Below, piece after piece: positions 1-10,100 of a stretch of 64,000 nucleotides of DNA; within the stretch, counting starts at the first letter, position 1, and the number at the start of each line of letters is the position of its first letter. Source of the stretch: Treponema sp. (GTDB taxonomy: Bacteria > Spirochaetota > Spirochaetia > Treponematales > Treponemataceae); contig JAGBIY010000023.1 of NCBI GenBank assembly GCA_017934745.1, forward strand, positions 62,001 through 126,000, read 5' to 3'. The notes under the pieces were generated by a model. The model saw only the letters and a list, made by a program, of their open reading frames with translations. It did no database searches and was not told where the DNA came from. The position numbers and the translations under genes were made by a program.

Positions 1-1
1 C

Positions 2-799
2 TCCGGGGAAAACATCGTGGAAGTCTCGGACGAAACAGCGTTCCTAGCGGAATTCTCACTAAAGGCGGCCGGGGAGACTGGAGGGGCTTTGAATCCGTGC
101 CTCTACCCGGTGACGAAGGCCTGGGGATTCACGACAGGAGAATACAGGGTTCCCGAAGACTCCGAAATCGAAAAACTTTTGGAATCCACCGATTTCAGGA
201 AAATCTCGGTCATCAGGAAACCGAAAGCGGAAATCAAAAAGGAAATCGGAATGATGCTCGACTTCGGCTCTGTCGGAAAAGGTTTCGCCTGCGACGAGGC
301 CGTGAAAATCCTCAAAAAGCGCGGTGTTGAGTCATCGATTGTCGACCTCGGCGGAAACGTCTACGTCCTCGGAGGCAAGATTGGGCAGGACGGCGAAAAA
401 AAGGACTGGGCGGTCGGAATACAGAATCCGTCCGGGGGAGAGCCGGTCGCGAAGCTCCTCCTTCAGGACAAGGCCGTCGTGACATCGGGCGGATACGAGA
501 GGTTCTTCACGGACAAAGACGGAAAAAGGCGGATTCACATCTTCGACACCAAGACAGGGAAACCCGTAGAGAACACGCTCGAATCCGTCACGGTCGTGTC
601 GGATTCAGCCCTTTACGCGGACGCTCTGTCGACATCGCTGTTCGTGATGGGCTTCGAGAAGGCGATTGATTTCTGGAGGGGAAAAAGGGACTTCGAGATG
701 GTACTTGTCACAGAGGATTTCGGACTCTACTACACGGAGGGGCTGAAGGGAAAATTCAGCGCGACAACGAAGCCGAAGAGCCTCGGAATCATCCGTTGA
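2..799 (+). CDS. apbE: FAD:protein FMN transferase (ApbE family), 5' end cut by window edge
   Basis: ApbE enzymes move FMN from FAD onto Thr/Ser of extracytosolic flavoproteins such as RnfG/NqrC-type subunits. The frame is open to the first base, so the N-terminus (signal peptide and first FAD-contact segment) lies outside the window; the GTG at 17 is probably internal. Family marks are visible: the NPCLYPVTKAWGF segment, the LDFGSVGKGFACDEA core that holds the FAD/Mg site, the VDLGGNVYVLGG strand, and a C-terminal ALYADALSTSLFVMG stretch that matches the usual metal-binding region. Its stop overlaps the convergent Gx-family gene by 11 bp. Together with the NusG-domain-II and Gx proteins on the other strand it suggests a flavin-based redox maturation locus. 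The family is clear; the target flavoprotein is not in the window. Confidence 0.93.
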   Translation, partial: SGENIVEVSDETAFLAEFSLKAAGETGGALNPCLYPVTKAWGFTTGEYRVPEDSEIEKLLESTDFRKISVIRKPKAEIKKEIGMMLDFGSVGKGFACDEAVKILKKRGVESSIVDLGGNVYVLGGKIGQDGEKKDWAVGIQNPSGGEPVAKLLLQDKAVVTSGGYERFFTDKDGKRRIHIFDTKTGKPVENTLESVTVVSDSALYADALSTSLFVMGFEKAIDFWRGKRDFEMVLVTEDFGLYYTEGLKGKFSATTKPKSLGIIR

Positions 800-1775
800 C
801 GACGAAGCGGAGCCTTTCGACAAAGTTCCTTCCCTTCATTCCGCCGCTTTCGAATCTGGCGGTCATCGCATGGAAGTGGGCGATTGAAAGGGAGACGACG
901 GAATTTTTTGGAAGCGGCACGGAAGAGGCGAACCGGGAAAGGCAAATCGAAGACGAAAGCCTGACGCATTTTTCGGCCGCAAGGAGAAGCGCGCCGTCGG
1001 TCACGGAGAATTTCCATATTCTGAAAACGACTTTTCCGTCGGGGACGAACACTGACGACAGGAAAACGAAAACCCACATGGCGAAGTGCGGAACAAAAAG
1101 GAACCTGCGCCCCGACATTTTCTGCAGCGCGGCCGCCACGGCGAAAACGGATACGAGAAGCGAAATCCTGTCCGTTGAAAAGACAATCACGGAAAGGAAA
1201 AAAACGACCGGCAAAAGCAAAACCGAACGCGCAAAAGTTCCGCATTCCGTCTTTTGAGGTTCCACGAGCGGTGAACCCCCTGCCGGAGAAAGTCCCCCAT
1301 CCCGTATTTTCAGGGCGGAACAGACGAAAGCCGTAGAAAAACCGGAGAAAACTGAAAAAACGAGCATGGGACCGAAGAACACGAAAGTCCCGCTTCCCAA
1401 ATAGAGAGAGCAGAGGAAAACCTGGACGGCGGATGAAACAGCCGCGCCCGACACGGAAATACCGTAAACGGAAATCCGATTTCCGAATATTCTCGGCAAA
1501 GCGAACATGAAAGAGCCGGAAACGACCGACTGCGCAATGGAAACAATGAAAAACGGAGAGAACAGCGTCCCCGAAACGAGCGAAGAAGAAGCCGACTTCA
1601 CAACGCAGAGGGCGAGGAACAAGGGAAAGTCCAAAGAGAGGGAGGAAAGGACGGCGACATTGGAAAGCCCCAGCCTGAAAAACGGCGCGAACCTTGGAAG
1701 CATGGACTCCGCATACGAAAAAAGCAGAGCCAACGCTCCAAGGTACGCCATTCTTTCCTTCCGAGATTCCGTCAC
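789..1775 (-). CDS. Gx transporter / heptaprenyl-diphosphate-synthase-component-I-like membrane protein
   Basis: Integral membrane protein of 328 residues. The first ~190 residues hold several hydrophobic segments with the ESMLPRFAPFFRLGLSNVAV signature of the family annotated as Gx transporter or Hpre_diP_synt_I. The remaining ~140 residues are an extra hydrophobic then soluble tail longer than the usual family length. It starts with GTG inside the stop of the upstream LolA-like gene (GTGA overlap), suggesting translational coupling; an ATG at 1751 with a better GGAAGGA site is an alternative. Members are often found near NusG-domain-II, ApbE and FMN-binding proteins, so a role in quinone or flavin supply to an extracytosolic electron chain is plausible. 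The substrate is unknown. Confidence 0.75.
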   Translation of the reverse strand: MTESRKERMAYLGALALLFSYAESMLPRFAPFFRLGLSNVAVLSSLSLDFPLFLALCVVKSASSSLVSGTLFSPFFIVSIAQSVVSGSFMFALPRIFGNRISVYGISVSGAAVSSAVQVFLCSLYLGSGTFVFFGPMLVFSVFSGFSTAFVCSALKIRDGGLSPAGGSPLVEPQKTECGTFARSVLLLPVVFFLSVIVFSTDRISLLVSVFAVAAALQKMSGRRFLFVPHFAMWVFVFLSSVFVPDGKVVFRIWKFSVTDGALLLAAEKCVRLSSSICLSRFASSVPLPKNSVVSLSIAHFHAMTARFESGGMKGRNFVERLRFVVNG

Positions 1776-2578
1776 CTTGCCTTTCCAGTCGTAAGCCAGT
1801 TCTGGGTGAAATATCCGTCGGAAATCTTCTTGTCGAAGACATACTCCTTCACGGTCACCCGCGTCTTTCTTCCGGTCTCTATGTTCGTGACGAGATTCTG
1901 CCTTCTGAGCCAGTATGTCATTCCAGTGGCACCCTTCACCTGCTCAAGCTTTTCGACCTCGTAAGTCTTTATCAACTTTGACGCGTTTTTCTTGTCGTAG
2001 AATTCGATTCTGACAGGGATGTAGGATTTCTTGTCGAACCAGCTGATTCTGTAGCCGTACTCGACGGTGTTCTTTTTGACGGGAACGGACTTCATCTTCC
2101 AGCAGTCGTATGTCACGCCGTTCACGGTGACTGATTCAGACTGCGAGATTATCTCGTTCTTGTCGTCGTGCTCCTTCCTGAGCGACAAGTCGTTGTATGT
2201 AAGCTCGGTTCCCACGAACGGCTTTCCCTTGTCGCCGGGGGCGATTCGCCTCGTCGTCCTCAAAGCAGGCATGAAAACCCACTGGTCGTCCTCTTTCGAT
2301 ATCTTCTCGGCCTGAAGGATTCTCGTGTCCTTTACGGTAGAAGGGCTTTTGAACGCGAAAACAGTGTTTTTGAGGCCGTTCGCTCCGCCTCCGAACTGCT
2401 CCACCTCCATGTGCTCCACAGAGCCGTTCTTCGAAATGTTGTCGATTGCAATCGACGAGTAGTTGTAGTCTGGAACCCTGTCCAAATCGCAGTACACTTT
2501 CAGGATTTCATCGACCGTCTCTGAAAAGAACAAGCTTCCGGAAACGAAAAAAGCGGCGGCAAAAAAAATTTTTTTCAT
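1772..2578 (-). CDS. Outer-membrane lipoprotein-sorting (LolA-like) periplasmic protein
   Basis: 268-residue exported protein. The ATG at 2578 is chosen because it follows a GGAG site and begins a good signal peptide (MKKIFFAAAFFVSGSLFFS); the open frame further upstream has no such features. The mature part shows the DQWVFMPALRTTRRIAPGDKGKPF pattern split around the conserved arginine pair, then EYGYRISWFDKKSYIPVRIE and a C-terminal FTQNWLTTG, as in the LolA-like proteins annotated as outer membrane lipoprotein-sorting proteins. These bind acyl chains in a half-barrel fold; whether this one carries lipoproteins or another lipid is not known. It overlaps the Gx-family gene by 4 bp and follows the NusG-domain-II gene after ~185 bp that holds an AT-rich promoter-like stretch (TATAAT at 2674-2669 on the minus strand). 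Confidence 0.8.
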   Translation of the reverse strand: MKKIFFAAAFFVSGSLFFSETVDEILKVYCDLDRVPDYNYSSIAIDNISKNGSVEHMEVEQFGGGANGLKNTVFAFKSPSTVKDTRILQAEKISKEDDQWVFMPALRTTRRIAPGDKGKPFVGTELTYNDLSLRKEHDDKNEIISQSESVTVNGVTYDCWKMKSVPVKKNTVEYGYRISWFDKKSYIPVRIEFYDKKNASKLIKTYEVEKLEQVKGATGMTYWLRRQNLVTNIETGRKTRVTVKEYVFDKKISDGYFTQNWLTTGKAR

Positions 2579-2763
2579 TTTTGTTTCTCCATGATGCTCG
2601 AATCCCAACTTGACCTGCCCGGAAACTGAAGATTCCGAACAGTTTTGAATCGGAAAGTTTATTTTAGGATTATACAGTTTCGGCGCATTTTTTTTCACAA
2701 AAAACGATGTGAAATTTGAGATTTTTGAGATTTTTGAGATTTTTTTCACCCAAAAAATCCCAC

Positions 2764-3165
2764 TCACCTGGATATTGCGTCGAATTCCTCACTGGAACTT
2801 TCATGGGACTCAGGATTTTTTCCCTCCACGACGCGTATCGAAACCTTGTTCGGAAGGCAGACGACCGCATTTGAAAAGCCCTGGGCCACGCACGTCTTGT
2901 TCGGACACGGAGAGTCCAAGACACGAACCTTCCCGTTCCGCACCTCGAACACGGTTTTTCCAAGCTTCCCATCGACTTCGTGCAGACCGTCCTCCAAAAG
3001 GGCGAACTCGTACTCGTTCTCCGCCGCATTGACGAGAACGGTCCCCGAAGAAGAGAGCGACGAGGGAAAAAAGCGAACCGAAAGGAAAATCCCCGAAGAG
3101 AGGACAAGCGCGGCAAAGGCGAAGTCGAGGATTTTCAAGTCGGAAAAGCTATTCCTCCACGGCAT
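2764..3165 (-). CDS. NusG domain II protein, single-TM, extracytosolic
   Basis: About 133 residues. One N-terminal membrane segment (LDFAFAALVLSSGIFLSV) is followed by a small beta-rich domain with the NusG_II signature VLDSPCPNKTCVAQG and VVCLPNKVSIRV. The Cys pair in the CPNKTC loop and the downstream Cys are typical. This is the stand-alone insert domain of NusG, not the transcription factor. It recurs near Rnf, FMN-binding, Gx and ApbE genes, suggesting a part in extracytosolic redox assembly (inference). The start is uncertain: in-frame TTG (3174), GTG (3171) and ATG (3165) all lie inside the 3' end of addA; ATG was chosen. The overlap with addA suggests co-translation. Confidence 0.82.
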   Translation of the reverse strand: MPWRNSFSDLKILDFAFAALVLSSGIFLSVRFFPSSLSSSGTVLVNAAENEYEFALLEDGLHEVDGKLGKTVFEVRNGKVRVLDSPCPNKTCVAQGFSNAVVCLPNKVSIRVVEGKNPESHESSSEEFDAISR

Positions 3166-6100
3166 CTTCACCAAAAAGCTCCCTCTCCTCGTCCGCGCTC
3201 AGGCTGTCCAAGTCCGTCTCGAACGAAATGAGAAAATCATCGTCGTCTCCGTCGTCGCGCTCGGCATCCCTTGCGTAAGGATTGTCCTCGCCCTTCCTTT
3301 CGTCGTATCGGGCGAAATCGGCCGCGAGGAAATCGTCCACGGACGAGCGGAGAGCGTCTTCGCCCGCGAATCCGGTCACGTCCACCACCGCCGAGTCTTC
3401 GTCGAAGCGGAGGAAATAGAGGACGCAGCGCACCTTCTCCACAGGCACGCCCTTCATCTGCGAAATGGCAAGGCGGTAGCTTGCGAGCTGGGCGTAGTAT
3501 TTTTCAGGACGCTGCTCACGGTCGGTCTTGTAGTCCACAATCGTGTACTCGTAGCCGGAAGAGCCGCCGCCCTTGAAAACCAAGTCCATCATTCCGCTGA
3601 CGATGGAATCCCTGCCGAACGCTCCGAGGGAAAGCCTGAACTGGTACTCTGTCCTTTTCCACGGAGAAGCGCAGATTTCGGAGAAAAGAGCCGTCTTGGA
3701 GAAATTCTCAGCCATTTTCATGCAGATTGCCTTCACTTCCGCGACGTTGCTCTCGTACATGTCGATTCTCTCTCCGTCGTCGCGCCTTACGTCGACATCG
3801 AGTCCGAGCAGGTACTTTCCGGGAATCTGGAAGTCGGCCTCGCGCCCCTCGACTACGGAATCGACCTTCTCTTGCATGAACAAGTGCGCGATGGAACCGA
3901 AGTCGGCATGGCTGAACCTCGCGCGCATGGATTTGGGCTTTTTGATGTCGTCGGGATGCTCCTCGTTCCACTTCCTGTATTTTTCCAAAACCCAATCCTT
4001 TCCTGGAATTGTGCTCTCGACAATCTCGTCGATTCTGCGCATCGGAACAAGCTCCGGATTCAGCCTCAAGCCCGGAACCTTTTTCTCAAGGACGCTCGGA
4101 CTCAAATGGACGGGCTTTATGTAGTCCTTCTCCACTACGGAAGCGTTCTCGAACGAAGAAGCAAGCTCCTCCGCGAACTCGATTTTGCAGAGCGCGTTGT
4201 TTTCCTTTGAGCCGGAAGAATCGTCCTCGTAGTCGAATTTGTTGGAGAATTCCTCGAAATCGAACGGAGCGTCGTCAGCCGCCTTCCGCACGAAATCCAC
4301 AGTCCCGGAATCCCCGGATCTTTCCTCGACCAATGTAGTGTACCTGTCGATGACGTTCTCCACGGAAGCGAACATCGAGGCGGGATTTGTCGGGACGACT
4401 TCCGAGTTCAGCTCGCCCTTGTAGTGCTGGTCGTACTTTCCGACGATGAAAAGCTCGTCTATCGCGCGCGTGAACGCCACGTAGGTCAATCTCCGAAGCT
4501 CCGCCGAATTCTCGCCCTCCACGAGAATCTTGTCGGCTTCGAGGAAATAGTTCACGTTCGTTTTTTTGGCAGGGACATGGAATGGGTACTTGTCCTTAGT
4601 CTTCACATTTCCGAACAAGGAGCTCTGAGGCGTTTTGAGGACAGGCCCGAAATTCTTCGTGAACGTGAGCGCGTCCCTTTTTTCCGAAGTCTTGGACTCG
4701 ACCGCGCAGACGAAGACGACCTTGTACTCAAGCCCCTTGCTTTTGTGGACAGTGATGAATTTCACGCTGTCCGTAGTCTCGAACGGAATGTTCAGGTTCT
4801 CTATTTTCGTCGTGCTTGAGTTGTACTCCTCGATTTCGTCCAGAAAGCCCGCTATGCTCTGCGTGTTCCCCTCGGCCTTCCGCGCAAGCTCGAAGAGGAT
4901 GTCGTAGAGGCCGGAGAACATCTGCACGTCGGAATTCCACAGAGTCTCGTATCTGTAGCCGAATTCGTACCAAAGGCGCGAGACTATGGAAGATATCTTC
5001 TCCTTGTGGAGCAGCTCCTTTATCTCGTCGAACCTTTCCTTGGCGCGCGAGAGTGTCGAGAACGGACCGCTTTCCACGCCGAAGACATTGGCGGCAGCAA
5101 TCATGAAAAACTCGTCGAACGGATAGACGCGAGGAACGCTCCCGTCGTCCCTGAGCAGCCGGAGACTGGACAAAAAGACCTCCATCTCCTCTTTTGAAAG
5201 CCCCACGAACGGAGAGCGGAGAAGGACCGAGAGAGAATTCATGTCGCCGGGATAGACCGAGACCTTGAGGAACGAAACGATGTCGTTGATAGGCCCGTCG
5301 GAGAAGAATCCCTTGTAGATTTCAGTCGAGTACGGAATCCGTGCCTTGAGAAATTCGCTTTCCAATTCTCCAAGGACTGACGATGACCGGAAGAGAACGG
5401 CCATGTCGCTGTACTTGTAGCCGGACTTTTTCAGCTCCTTTATCTTGTGCGCGATGTACGACGCCTCGAATTCCGCCCCCGACTCGTTCGCTTCGTTTAC
5501 AGTCTCGTCGGTTTTCTTGAAGAACGCGAAGTGGGTGCGTTTCCTGTCTTCGTCGTCCACTTTCTTCCTGTCCCATTCGACTTTGAGATATTCCGCCTCG
5601 TAGTTCGGAATGGGAAGCCCGTCCTCCCTCTTCATCAACGCGGACTTCTCGCCCTTCGTGTTGTTTCCCCCAAAAATCGTGTTGAACGAACGGACGAGGT
5701 TCGGCATCGAGCGGAAATTCGTCTCAAGATAGATGAAGTTCCTGCCGTCGTCGAATTTATCGCCGCGGAGATGCGTCTGAAGGTTCCTGAACACGCTCAC
5801 GTCCGCGCCACGGAACCTGTATATGCCCTGCTTCTCGTCGCCCACGAAGAAGAGCTTTTCCGGGTTCAGCCTCTTTTGTATGTAGTCGTCGGAGTCCGGC
5901 TCGAAATTCGGCACTATGTATGAGCCGTCCGAATCGAACCGCTCCACATCGTCGCTCAGCATGAAAAGGGCGTCGCACTGCATGGCGTTGTTGTCCTGGA
6001 ATTCGTCGATCATTATCTTGTCGAACCGCTGCTGCTCTATGTGCCTGATTTCACCGCGGTTTTTGAGTATGTCGAAAGCCAAGTCGGAAACATCCTTGAA

Positions 6101-7135
6101 GGTGAGGATGCCGGAAGTCCGCTTCGTCTCCTGGACTTCCGAATCGAACAAATCGAGCAGCCGCATGATTTCGAGAGTGATGTCGAACGTCAAGAGCGAC
6201 TCCGAGACATAGACGAGCTTGTTCACAGACTCGTAGAGCGTGTCGAAGCAAGGGAGGATTTCCTCCACATCCTTCCCCCTCGGCTTTGTCATTTCCGTCC
6301 ATTTTCCAAGATAGAGAAGATAATCCTCGACTTTTTCCTTCACACCGGCAAAGTCTGTCTCGACCGTCTCCCAAAAGCTATTCCTGAGGACACCGGACGA
6401 AAGCGGATTCTCCAACGCATCGAGCGCCGACAGTTCCTTTATTTTTCCGACGCTGGCGGACTTTCCCTGAATTTCCGCGCCGCGGATTTTTGATATGGCG
6501 GAATCGGCGGAATCGGCGCATTCTGTCCAGATTCGCTCGATTTCCGCCTTCTGCTTGTCCAAGGCTCCGAAGAACGACATTCCGTCCTTTTTCAGAATCG
6601 AAGAATTTTTGATGACCGGCTTCGCGAAAACATTCTCCGCAATCTCGCTGAACTTCATCGACCGGGTAAGAGCCTGCACCGCGCTATTCTCGTTCCGCGC
6701 GAGTATGAACTGCAGAGCCTTCACACCAACGAGCGATTCGATTTTCTCGTCGTCTATCCTGAAACTGGGCGATATTCCGTAGAAATGCGCGCCCGCGCGG
6801 ACAATCTCAGAAAAATAGCTGTCGAGAGTCTGGATGTGCACTTTGTCGAAAGAAGAGAGCGCGTTTTTTGCGTTCCTGCGCCGCTCCTCCGAAATGCCCA
6901 TGTCGCACGAGTCGGCGGAAAGCTGGCTGAAAATCCTACCCTTCATCTCCACGGCAGCCTTGTTCATGAACGTCAGCGTCAAAATCCTGTCGGCAGTCGT
7001 GTCTCCAGATTCGACCAAATCGGCGAACCGCATGGAAAGCACCTTCGTCTTCCCGGAACCGGCACCCGCGCTCACGACAACATTTTTCCTCTCGCCGACA
7101 GCCCTTCTCTGGTTCTCTGTCAAAACATCAGCCAT
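3149..7135 (-). CDS. addA: AddA/RecB-type helicase-nuclease subunit
   Basis: 1328-residue UvrD-family (SF1) helicase fused to a C-terminal RecB nuclease. Walker A GAGSGKT is at residues 24-30. Walker B IMIDEFQDN, the FRGADVSVF motif, motif V TVHKSKGLEYKVVFVC and motif VI YVAFTRAIDELF follow in the expected order. The last ~300 residues hold the PD-(D/E)XK nuclease with IVDYKTD and a downstream Gln/Tyr-rich YYAQLASYR helix. With the AddB partner upstream (3 bp gap) it forms the heterodimer that resects double-strand ends and loads RecA at Chi-like sites. Both subunits keep a nuclease domain, as in AddAB rather than RecBCD. The stop lies inside the next gene (NusG domain II). Confidence 0.93.
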   Translation of the reverse strand: MADVLTENQRRAVGERKNVVVSAGAGSGKTKVLSMRFADLVESGDTTADRILTLTFMNKAAVEMKGRIFSQLSADSCDMGISEERRRNAKNALSSFDKVHIQTLDSYFSEIVRAGAHFYGISPSFRIDDEKIESLVGVKALQFILARNENSAVQALTRSMKFSEIAENVFAKPVIKNSSILKKDGMSFFGALDKQKAEIERIWTECADSADSAISKIRGAEIQGKSASVGKIKELSALDALENPLSSGVLRNSFWETVETDFAGVKEKVEDYLLYLGKWTEMTKPRGKDVEEILPCFDTLYESVNKLVYVSESLLTFDITLEIMRLLDLFDSEVQETKRTSGILTFKDVSDLAFDILKNRGEIRHIEQQRFDKIMIDEFQDNNAMQCDALFMLSDDVERFDSDGSYIVPNFEPDSDDYIQKRLNPEKLFFVGDEKQGIYRFRGADVSVFRNLQTHLRGDKFDDGRNFIYLETNFRSMPNLVRSFNTIFGGNNTKGEKSALMKREDGLPIPNYEAEYLKVEWDRKKVDDEDRKRTHFAFFKKTDETVNEANESGAEFEASYIAHKIKELKKSGYKYSDMAVLFRSSSVLGELESEFLKARIPYSTEIYKGFFSDGPINDIVSFLKVSVYPGDMNSLSVLLRSPFVGLSKEEMEVFLSSLRLLRDDGSVPRVYPFDEFFMIAAANVFGVESGPFSTLSRAKERFDEIKELLHKEKISSIVSRLWYEFGYRYETLWNSDVQMFSGLYDILFELARKAEGNTQSIAGFLDEIEEYNSSTTKIENLNIPFETTDSVKFITVHKSKGLEYKVVFVCAVESKTSEKRDALTFTKNFGPVLKTPQSSLFGNVKTKDKYPFHVPAKKTNVNYFLEADKILVEGENSAELRRLTYVAFTRAIDELFIVGKYDQHYKGELNSEVVPTNPASMFASVENVIDRYTTLVEERSGDSGTVDFVRKAADDAPFDFEEFSNKFDYEDDSSGSKENNALCKIEFAEELASSFENASVVEKDYIKPVHLSPSVLEKKVPGLRLNPELVPMRRIDEIVESTIPGKDWVLEKYRKWNEEHPDDIKKPKSMRARFSHADFGSIAHLFMQEKVDSVVEGREADFQIPGKYLLGLDVDVRRDDGERIDMYESNVAEVKAICMKMAENFSKTALFSEICASPWKRTEYQFRLSLGAFGRDSIVSGMMDLVFKGGGSSGYEYTIVDYKTDREQRPEKYYAQLASYRLAISQMKGVPVEKVRCVLYFLRFDEDSAVVDVTGFAGEDALRSSVDDFLAADFARYDERKGEDNPYARDAERDDGDDDDFLISFETDLDSLSADEERELFGEDAVEE

Positions 7136-7138
7136 AAA

Positions 7139-10100
7139 TCATTCCCCCGAAACAGTGAAAAACCTTCTGCAAACGCTCTGGTAGTCTTTGCAGTTCGCGC
7201 CGACACCCTTGTTCGTGCACAAATCCTTTTTCTGGACGCGCTCGTCTATCGAAAAATCCAGATTCTTTACGCGCTCGACGAATTTCTCTATAAACTCGCC
7301 GCATTTTTCGCACGTCCTGTCGAACTCATCCTTGCCGAGCGACGCGCTTTCCACGCTAGTCTTGCCGTTCAGCGTCCTGTCGCGTATCGAAAAGAAAAAA
7401 TACCCGTCCGGCTCTATGCTCTTTCCGTTCCTGAATTTTTCGCCATCGGAGAAGATTTTTCTGTAGACAGGCATCTGGAAGTCGGGGACCTCGTATTCCT
7501 TCGCGTCGTCGTACAATATCGGACTCGGAACGGAGCCTGACTTGAAATCTATTATGAAGAATTTCGTCTCCGAATCGTCCGCGCTGTCGCAATAGAGAAT
7601 GCAGTCGATTCTTCCGTCGAAATAGTATTCCTTGGGATTTCCGTCCTCGTCTTTCGGATGCGAGACGTACTGCTCCTCAAGCTTGAAGACTTTCATGTCG
7701 CAAAAATACTGCGAGAACTTCTCCACGCTCGGAAGGAGTTTCGTGAACAGCTCCGCTTTCTGGGAATTGACGATTGTCTTCGTCATCTCGCTCAGGGTCT
7801 CCCCGAATTCGTCGTCGTCGTCAGGCTCCGTGAAGCGGGTGTTCGCCTTCTCTATGCTCTCTTCGAGTATCTTCCTGTATTCGGAATTGAGCGTTGTATA
7901 TCTGAAATCTCCCGTCTTCTTGTCCACAGTCTTGTCGAGCGTGTCTGAAAAACGCACGCCCCTGTCCTTCAAAACTCCAAGGTACACCTCGAAGACCGCG
8001 TGGTTTATGCGCCCCACGACGAAATCGTCCATCAAGTCGGCTTCGTTGTTCAAAGGCTTCAGGGAAAGAACGCGCTCGAAAAGCCACTGCCTAGGGCATT
8101 TGTAGAAAGCCTTCACATTCGAGGGGCTTATCTTGTATTTTCCGTTCGCCTTGTTCAGATACTTCTTTTCTATTATCGATTTGATTTTTTCCTTCGACTC
8201 TTCCCATCTGAAGCTTCCACCACCTCGGCCGCTCGTCATAGTCTGCTCTTTCCAGACACCGAATCCGTTTCTCTGCGTCCTCATTATGAAATTCGGGAAG
8301 CGCACATCCTTGTCCACGAAAGAGCTCTTCTCCTGTGAAAAAACGTTTCCGCTTCCGTCAGGCTCGGTTTCAGCATCCTTCTTGAGGAATCCGTGCGGGA
8401 ATCCGTACTTCCCGGCAGAGTGCTCCGCGGACGTGAAATAGGACGCGCTTCCAGAGGAAAGCTGGTACAGAGAGATGAAGCTCTCGCTGGGGTCGAAATC
8501 GGTGAACTTGAAGAATTTGTCGTTCGTCGAAGGGTCGATTTTGAGAATCACATCCCGCTTCGTCTCGTTCAAGAAATCGAGCTGCTTGAAAAGAGAGCCG
8601 ACGGAAAGGGAGTCCTGCGTCGCATCCACAACGACGTGCACCTTGAACGGAGCCGCCGCCGCCGCGCGGTACGGATAGACCTGTATTCCGCGCTTCTCCG
8701 TCTGGTCGAGGTACTGCGTCTGCTCCAGATGCGAGACGAAAAAGCCGAAGACGTTCGATATTTTGTAGGCGGTCTTTCCGTCGACGCGCACGCCGCTCCC
8801 TTTTTTCTCCTCCGTGCAGAATTTCCCCTCAAGCTCCACAAGCCCTGTCAATTCCGTGATGCAGCGGCTCAGAATCAGGTCGCTCTGCTTCATGTCCTTG
8901 AAGCCGCGCCTGTCGATGAAGAGCTTCCTGAACGTCCTGTACGCGCGGAGAAGAGCCTTGAACGACTTCGCCCCAACCATTTTCGTCGTGGACGCGCGGA
9001 GATAACCGTAGAAGCGGCGGAGTTCAGCTATCGATTCTTCCATTTTCCGCTTCCGCTCCGGGATTTTGTCGTCCGAAAGTCTCCTTACAGGATTGTCGAA
9101 CGAGGAAGTCCAGATGTCCACTTTTTTTCCGGTCGCCTCGTCGATGTAGGAGCACACGCAGTTGTTCTCTTTTCCGAACTGTATGAATTTGTCTATCAGG
9201 AACTTGTTCTTCCACGGAATGTCGTCGTTCAAAAGAAGCTCTTTCACGCTCGCGAAGGAGAAATCCGACCTGACGCATTCCTGAATCTGCGAGAAGATTT
9301 TTCCGGAACCGTGCTCGGAAAGCATCCGGCTGAACCTCGTCACGTTCGGAATCTCAAAAAGGTTCAGCTCGCGCTCAAGGTAGGAACCGTATGTGTCCAT
9401 GTTTGGGACGCTCACGGCCATGTCGGTCCAGGCGATTTTCTCCTCGTCGTGCATTCTACGCAAGAACGACGCGACATTGTGCAGTTCCTCAACGGACGTG
9501 TCGAAATGGCACCAGGAAGTGTTCCCCACGTCGATTTCGCGCGGAACCTCGACGAACGAGAGCGCCTTCTCCTGTTCCGCCATTCTCAGGAGGAATTCAT
9601 ACTGCGTCCAGTCCTCCAGAATCTGCGGATAGACAATCACATAGCGGGTCTTGTCGTCCGCACCCTTGAACGGAGGCTGCTCCCATGCGGGGTCGAACAG
9701 GTCGTTCTCGTCGAGGAATTTCTTGTACTCGCTGTAGAGCGTCTCGTAGTCCTCGTCCTCGGAGTCGTTGGCGGAAAGCGAAAAATCCTTGCCGGAATCC
9801 AACGCCCGCTTTTTCATTTCTTCGATTATGTCTTTGTACGACTGGGTGTCGTGGTAAGTCTTCCAGATTTTCAGGGACGGGAGTATTTTTGAAATCCAAT
9901 CGGAAAAGGAAGACGCGCTCTCGGCGAATTCCTTGGTGATGAGGGATTTGAACAGAAGCGGTTCGTTTTTTCCGTTTGCGATGTTGCTCTTTTTGATTCC
10001 AGCGTTCTTCTCAATCAAATACGAAGCGAATATCTTTCTCATCAACGATGGAACAGTCGTCTTGTCTTCCTGCTTCGTCCTGATGCAGTCGCCCTTGAAT

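Noticed and set aside
2709..2744. 9-nt tandem repeat (GAGATTTTT)
   Set aside because: Short simple repeat in an AT-rich leader; no further structure.
2846..4210. 454-codon plus-strand frame opposite addA
   Set aside because: No domain, no ribosome site; lies fully opposite a conserved helicase-nuclease.
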